From assembly GCA_937923795.1 (NCBI GenBank), contig CALDWI010000058.1:1-26388 (forward strand): a DNA stretch of 26,388 nucleotides, given 5' to 3'. Under the pieces are notes generated by a model. The model was not told where the DNA came from, ran no database searches, and saw only the letters and a list, made by a program, of their open reading frames with translations. The first letter of the stretch is position 1; each line of letters starts with the position of its first letter. This DNA comes from an uncultured Collinsella sp. (lineage in GTDB: Bacteria > Actinomycetota > Coriobacteriia > Coriobacteriales > Coriobacteriaceae). Positions 22,766 to 26,388 of this stretch are shown piece after piece. The translations under genes were made by a program, and so were the position numbers.

Positions 22766-23719
22766 CTACTGACCGCGCACGCGGCGGGCGATACGGTCGG
22801 AAAGCGACGCCTTGTCGGCGCGGTTCTTACCCCAAAACGCGCAGCCCACCATGCCGGGGCCCACGTGCGAGCCGATGGTGGGACCCACGGAGCCGCGAAC
22901 GATCGTGACGTCGGCGCAACCCTCCTCCTTGCGGATGGCGGCTTCGAGCCAGTCACCATCCTTTTCGGCATCGGCCGTCATGATGGCGATGGGCATGGTG
23001 CGATCGGGCACGTAGTTCTCGCGGAACGACTTGAGGATGGACTTGAGCGCCTTCTTGCGGCCGCGGTTGACGCCGATCAGCGACAGCGAGCCGGCCAGGT
23101 CGTAGGAGAGCTCGGGCTTGACGTCGAGCTTTGCCGTGAGCTGCGCCGCCGCGGGCGGAATGCGGCCGCCGGCAGCCAGTGCGTCGAAGCTCTCGAGCGT
23201 AAAGTAGCCGTGCACGTAGGTCTTGGCCTCGTTTGCCCAATCGACCAGCTGCGTGGCGGTCAGTCCCGCCGAACGCTGGCGCACGGCCTCGAGCGCCAAG
23301 AGCGCGCCGGTCGCGCAGGGCAGAGCGTTGTCGACCACGTAGAGCTCAAAGTTGGGATACTCGGCACGCACGGCGTCCGCCGCCTGGCACGCGGAGTTGT
23401 AGCTCGACGACAGCGCCGAGGTAAAGCACAGGTAGACCGTGGGCGTGCCCTCTTTGGCGCACTCGGTAAAGAACTCGATATAGCGACCGAGTGACACAGC
23501 CGAGGTGGACACGCGGGCACCGGCGCGCATGCGGTCGTAGAACTCCTTGGGTGTGATGCTCGACCAGATGTCATCCGTGCGCTCCTCGCCATCGATAATG
23601 AAGGGGAAACCCAGGATATCGACATCAAGGTTCGCGGCGACCTCGGGGCTAAAGTCGCAGCAGGTATCGACGACGATGCGGCAACGGTTCGAATGACCGG
23701 CGGATGCGGCCTTGTCCAT
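22766..23719 (-). CDS. DegV family fatty-acid-binding protein
   Basis: This 317-residue protein is of DegV/FakB type and binds a fatty acid for phosphorylation by FakA-type kinases. It opens with RIVVDTCCDFSPEVA, then DILGFPFIIDGEE. RVSTSAVSLGRYIEFF carries the Thr-Ser pair that contacts the carboxylate. LCFTSALSSSYNSA and VVDNALPCATGALLALEAV are further conserved blocks. The start is the ATG at 23719 after AAGGAG. It leads a run of genes from 22766 down to icd. No FakA gene is in the window. Confidence 0.9.
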   Translation of the reverse strand: MDKAASAGHSNRCRIVVDTCCDFSPEVAANLDVDILGFPFIIDGEERTDDIWSSITPKEFYDRMRAGARVSTSAVSLGRYIEFFTECAKEGTPTVYLCFTSALSSSYNSACQAADAVRAEYPNFELYVVDNALPCATGALLALEAVRQRSAGLTATQLVDWANEAKTYVHGYFTLESFDALAAGGRIPPAAAQLTAKLDVKPELSYDLAGSLSLIGVNRGRKKALKSILKSFRENYVPDRTMPIAIMTADAEKDGDWLEAAIRKEEGCADVTIVRGSVGPTIGSHVGPGMVGCAFWGKNRADKASLSDRIARRVRGQ

Positions 23720-23737
23720 CAAAGCGACTCCTTACGT

Positions 23738-23769
23738 AAAAAGGCGGCCACCCGCATGGGATGGCCGCC
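23738..23769 (-). terminator. Terminator of hpf
   Basis: GGCGGCCA (23743-23750) pairs with TGGCCGCC (23762-23769). On the minus strand the stem is followed by a run of five T residues. It lies about 30 bases beyond the hpf stop codon. Confidence 0.9.
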
Positions 23770-23798
23770 AACCGTTAACTCATGCAAGTTAACGTATT

Positions 23799-24383
23799 TT
23801 ACTCGTCAAGTGTTTCGATGCGGGGCTTGATGATGCCATATCCACCATTCTTACGGTGATACACCACATTGATGAGGCCAGTCGTCGCGTTCTCGAACAC
23901 GTAGAAGTCGTGGCCGAGCAGATCGGTCTGCACCAGCGCCTGCTCCTCAGTCATCGGGGTGACATCGATGACCTTCTCGCGGACGAGCAGGTCGTCCTCC
24001 TCCTCGGGCAGCAGCAGGTCGGCCAGATCCTCGACGCGCTCGACCGGCGCGACATCCGCTGCGCTGGCACCGCCCTGGCGGTTGTCCACGACCTTGGTCT
24101 TGAACTTGCGCAGCTGGCGGGTGACCTTATCGGCGGAGAGGTCGATGGCGGCGTACATATCTGCACCGTGCTCGGCAACGCGAATCACCGAACCGCGGGC
24201 ACGAACCGTAACCTCGACGATTGCCGGGTTGGGGTTCGAGGGGTTCTTCTCATAGCGAAGTACAACGTCGACCGTCATGGGCTCGATATCGAAAACCTTG
24301 AGCGCCTCGCCGATCTTCTCATCCACATGCGCACGCAGAGCATCGGTTACCGTCGTCTTGCGTCCAGAAACCTTGATATCCAT
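23799..24383 (-). CDS. hpf: Long-form ribosome hibernation promoting factor
   Basis: This 194-residue protein is of long HPF type. The N-terminal S30AE domain (about 1-100) starts MDIKVSGRKTTVTDALRAHV. A linker rich in acidic residues follows. The C-terminal dimerisation domain (about 135-194) carries TPMTEEQALVQTDLLGHDFY and the NVVYHRKNGGYGIIKP end. Long HPF binds 70S ribosomes and joins them into inactive 100S dimers in stationary phase. The ATG at 24383 follows GGAG; the 20-codon in-frame extension has no ribosome binding site. It is monocistronic, with its own terminator. Confidence 0.93.
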   Translation of the reverse strand: MDIKVSGRKTTVTDALRAHVDEKIGEALKVFDIEPMTVDVVLRYEKNPSNPNPAIVEVTVRARGSVIRVAEHGADMYAAIDLSADKVTRQLRKFKTKVVDNRQGGASAADVAPVERVEDLADLLLPEEEDDLLVREKVIDVTPMTEEQALVQTDLLGHDFYVFENATTGLINVVYHRKNGGYGIIKPRIETLDE

Positions 24384-24599
24384 ACGTGGCTCCAATCTGC
24401 CTCGGGGACTTACTGTACTGGCTATGTACCCATTGCCGTGCATTTAATCACGCGGATTCCTAAAGACCCGAATAACGATTGCTTGATACCGCATACCGAA
24501 GTCTCGTACTTTTCCATGGCAAAGTGCGCTATAGGAGGGAGCCCACAGATTTGTATTTGGTCTCGAAAATTGGCTTTGACCTGCTGGTTTTATAGGGAT

Positions 24600-24634
24600 G
24601 AAAAAGCCGGGGTCCCCTATTGGGGAAACCCGGC
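24600..24634 (-). terminator. Terminator of the solute-binding lipoprotein gene
   Basis: GCCGGGTTTCCCC and GGGGACCCCGGC (minus strand) pair around a four-base loop, followed by TTTTTC. The inner stem resembles the CCCC/GGGG inner stem of the terminators at 1049 and 13207. The 24384-24700 gap otherwise shows no gene. Confidence 0.85.
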
Positions 24635-24700
24635 AGTGCGTGTTGAAACCGTGAAGAGGTGTCCTTTCCAACGTATAGGAGACACCACCCCTAGCAATAA

Positions 24701-25726
24701 CTAGCTATTGAGTTTGTTAATGTCGTCGTCGGTGATGGTGCCTTCCTGGCTGGACGATTTGTCCTCGGAGGATGCGGTCTCATTGTCGGAATCGGAGGAC
24801 TCGCTGCCGGAGGACGTGGTCTCACTGGACTCAGAGTCGCCCGGCTGCACGTTAGCGCCCGAAACCGTCTTAGTGGTGAGGTCGTAGGGCATCCTGCCAT
24901 ACCAGACGCAGTGGACCGCCTCGAGCGTGCCGTCGGCCGTAATACCGTCGAGGGCATCGCTCACGGCACGGCACAGTTCGTCATTGGACGAGAGGCCCAC
25001 AACACCAAGCGTCGAGGGCGCCTCGAGCGCACCGACATAGGAGATCTCGCTCATCAGGCGTGCAAGGTAGCCGCCGGCCGTGGAGTCGCAGATCACATAG
25101 TCGACCTCGCCGGACTCGAGCGCCTCAAAGCACTCGTTGATGTTGGAGTAGGTCTTTTGGTTGGCGGTGATGCTCTGCTTAGCAAGCGCCTCCTGCGAGG
25201 CCGAGGACGTCTGAACGCCCAGGGTAGACGTGTTAAGGGTATCGGTGGAAACGCTTAGCGACCCACCATCGCTGGTTTTACCGAACACAGAAGCGGCATC
25301 GTACAGGCAGGTGCCGAGCGAGCTAACGTCCCCGTCTGTGGAGTTGATCTCGCCGATAAAGATATCAGCCTTTTTGTCGCCGAGCGCGGAACCTGCCGAG
25401 GACGCATCGACAAAGGCGACCTTAAGGCCCATGCGGCTTGCGAGGGCGCGGGCGGCGTCAACCGCATATCCCGTGAGCTCGCCGTCGGCGCCTTGCATGG
25501 CCTGCGGCGCATCGGAAGTATCGAGGGCGACCGTCAGGGTTCCGGGAGTGACCAGGGCATCGTCCGACACCGCCGGCGTGACGGTCTCGTACTCGATCTG
25601 GTCGATCGTGGGAGTCGTGAACGTAGACAGCGGGTTGAACGCGCATCCGCTCAGGCCCAAAACGGCAATGACCGCTGCGGTCCCAGCACCTAACCGAGCC
25701 GCGTGCATCAAGCTGCCCCTCACCAT
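24701..25726 (-). CDS. Family-3 solute-binding lipoprotein
   Basis: This 341-residue protein begins with a lipoprotein signal: basic N-terminus, hydrophobic stretch, and the lipobox LSGC at residues 25-28. The body is a periplasmic-binding-protein type 2 fold of family 3 (amino-acid type), with GTLTVALDTSDAPQAMQG, GELTGYAVDAARALASRMGL and DYVICDSTAGGYLARL. The last ~50 residues are Ser/Glu/Asp-rich and of low complexity. No ABC permease or ATPase gene is adjacent, so it may be an orphan or a sensor. The start is uncertain: the ATG at 25726 follows AGGG, and the ATG at 25708 follows GAGGGG. The frame is open to 26224, but that part lies in the untranslated leader. Confidence 0.8.
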   Translation of the reverse strand: MVRGSLMHAARLGAGTAAVIAVLGLSGCAFNPLSTFTTPTIDQIEYETVTPAVSDDALVTPGTLTVALDTSDAPQAMQGADGELTGYAVDAARALASRMGLKVAFVDASSAGSALGDKKADIFIGEINSTDGDVSSLGTCLYDAASVFGKTSDGGSLSVSTDTLNTSTLGVQTSSASQEALAKQSITANQKTYSNINECFEALESGEVDYVICDSTAGGYLARLMSEISYVGALEAPSTLGVVGLSSNDELCRAVSDALDGITADGTLEAVHCVWYGRMPYDLTTKTVSGANVQPGDSESSETTSSGSESSDSDNETASSEDKSSSQEGTITDDDINKLNS

Positions 25727-26057
25727 GTCCACTACCCTGCCTTCTGTGTCGTATACAATCCGTGCGTTGCGCGGAATATCAGGTTGTTCCCACCAGCTGA
25801 CCTGGTATTTGACCCCACACTTGCGCACCGGGGTGTTTGCTCGGGAGGCCGCAGCCACCTTCACGACTGACCCGCTCGCCCGCGAGGCGGTATTGCCCCA
25901 AAGAAAGTAGAACGGACGGTGCGGCTTACATCTAGGACGCGCCATGATCGCGCCGCGCGCACGCGGTCGCTTACGTGGATCCCTTTGACCGCGTCTGTCT
26001 TGGACTAGGACGGGCATTTCGTCCGTCCGCAACCACAGCCTGGTAGGAACGAAGCGC

Positions 26058-26086
26058 ATTATAGCTAAGTTCAAGCTAAAGTTTAA
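26058..26086 (-). promoter_or_regulatory. Candidate promoter of the solute-binding lipoprotein gene
   Basis: On the minus strand a perfect TATAAT box (complement of 26058-26063) lies 17 bases downstream of TTAAAC (complement of 26081-26086), a weak -35 box. Transcription would start near 26051, giving a leader of about 325 bases before the chosen start codon. The leader contains several GC-rich stems and no recognised riboswitch. Confidence 0.5.
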
Positions 26087-26158
26087 GGTTAGGGGCGTCA
26101 TTCGCATCGCGAGTACAGATTTCGCAGGTCGGAGCGGGCTATTCGTGCCCCCATGAAG

Positions 26159-26206
26159 CCCGGAGCTCCCCCACGGGGAGCTCCGGGGCACCCGTCTCAG
26201 GGTGCC
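26159..26206. repeat. Two adjacent GC-rich hairpins
   Basis: CCCGGAGCTCCCC (26159-26171) pairs perfectly with GGGGAGCTCCGGG (26175-26187) around CAC. GGCACCC (26187-26193) pairs with GGGTGCC (26200-26206) around six bases. Neither strand has a T-tract directly after them, so they are not standard terminators. No gene is supported from 26087 to 26388. Confidence 0.6.
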
Positions 26207-26357
26207 GTGTGCAAAAAACGGCAAATATGAGTACTGTTACCAATTTAGTAGCAGCGTATTACCGCCTCACGAGCCCTTTTTGAGTTCCGCACAGCCTGCT
26301 TGGCGCCAAGATATTCCACATTCGTTTATTATCTGGTAGCGCGCAGAGATGTGGTGT

Positions 26358-26383
26358 AAGAGGCGGGGCATGCCCCGCCTCTT
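26358..26383. terminator. Perfect 26-bp palindrome at the window edge, possible terminator
   Basis: AAGAGGCGGGGCA and TGCCCCGCCTCTT are exact reverse complements. On the plus strand the stem is followed by pyrimidine-rich CTCTT at the window end. It could end a gene lying beyond the window, but the tail cannot be judged. Confidence 0.45.
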
Positions 26384-26388
26384 CTCTT

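Noticed and set aside
25780..25830. CCAGGTCAG-like string suggesting an SRP RNA
   Set aside because: The essential GGAAGGAAGCAGCC loop of SRP RNA does not follow, so the resemblance is too short.
25727..26224. N-terminal extension of the solute-binding lipoprotein to 507 residues
   Set aside because: The lipoprotein signal with its lipobox lies after residue 166 of that frame, the extension includes the promoter and hairpin region, and no start codon in it has a good ribosome binding site.

Overview
The window looks like a chromosomal segment of a Coriobacteriia gut actinobacterium, most likely Collinsella. This is judged from the high-GC coding bias, the Collinsella-like sugar-PTS gene set and the style of the housekeeping genes; no 16S rRNA gene is present to confirm it. 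Almost all genes lie on the minus strand. The exceptions are a tRNA-Thr and one flavodoxin gene.

Left part (1-1323): a lone mannose-family PTS EIIB-like gene whose phosphoryl-accepting histidine has become tyrosine, then tRNA-Thr(CGT) with its own promoter and terminator. Next comes a fossil of a nagA-yhcH gene pair followed by its terminator block. The same block occurs intact at 13138-14994, so the DNA between them is bracketed by long direct repeats.

Sugar locus 1 (1357-12833, read right to left): bgaC-type GH35 beta-galactosidase, mannose-family PTS EIIB, EIIC and EIID, a terminator-like hairpin, a membrane-anchored TPR-like protein, PTS EIIA, a GntR/UTRA regulator, agaS, nagA, a LacX-like aldose epimerase and lacC, with a plus-strand flavodoxin gene inserted. 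The content and much of the order match the pneumococcal bgaC-PTS-agaS-galM locus. The likely job is uptake of a beta-1,3-galactoside from host glycans (core-1 Gal-GalNAc or lacto-N-biose) or of GalNAc. It would be split by GH35, deacetylated by NagA, and converted by AgaS and LacC toward tagatose-1,6-bisphosphate. No tagatose-bisphosphate aldolase is in the window.

Sugar locus 2 (13319-17592): nagE-type EIICB, a second GntR/UTRA paralogue, a second nagA (about 93% identical to the first) and yhcH. This is a GlcNAc-type uptake and deacetylation set. TGGT-N4-ACCA palindromes precede bgaC, gntR2 and nagE and are probable operators of the GntR pair.

Right part (18127-26388): a membrane-anchored SurA-like protein, NAD-type isocitrate dehydrogenase, a HEAT-like protein, a small membrane protein, a beta-hydroxyacid dehydrogenase with an exceptional His/Cys-rich metal-binding tail, DegV, long-form hibernation factor HPF, and a family-3 solute-binding lipoprotein with a long untranslated leader. 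The window ends in strong palindromes with no recognisable gene.
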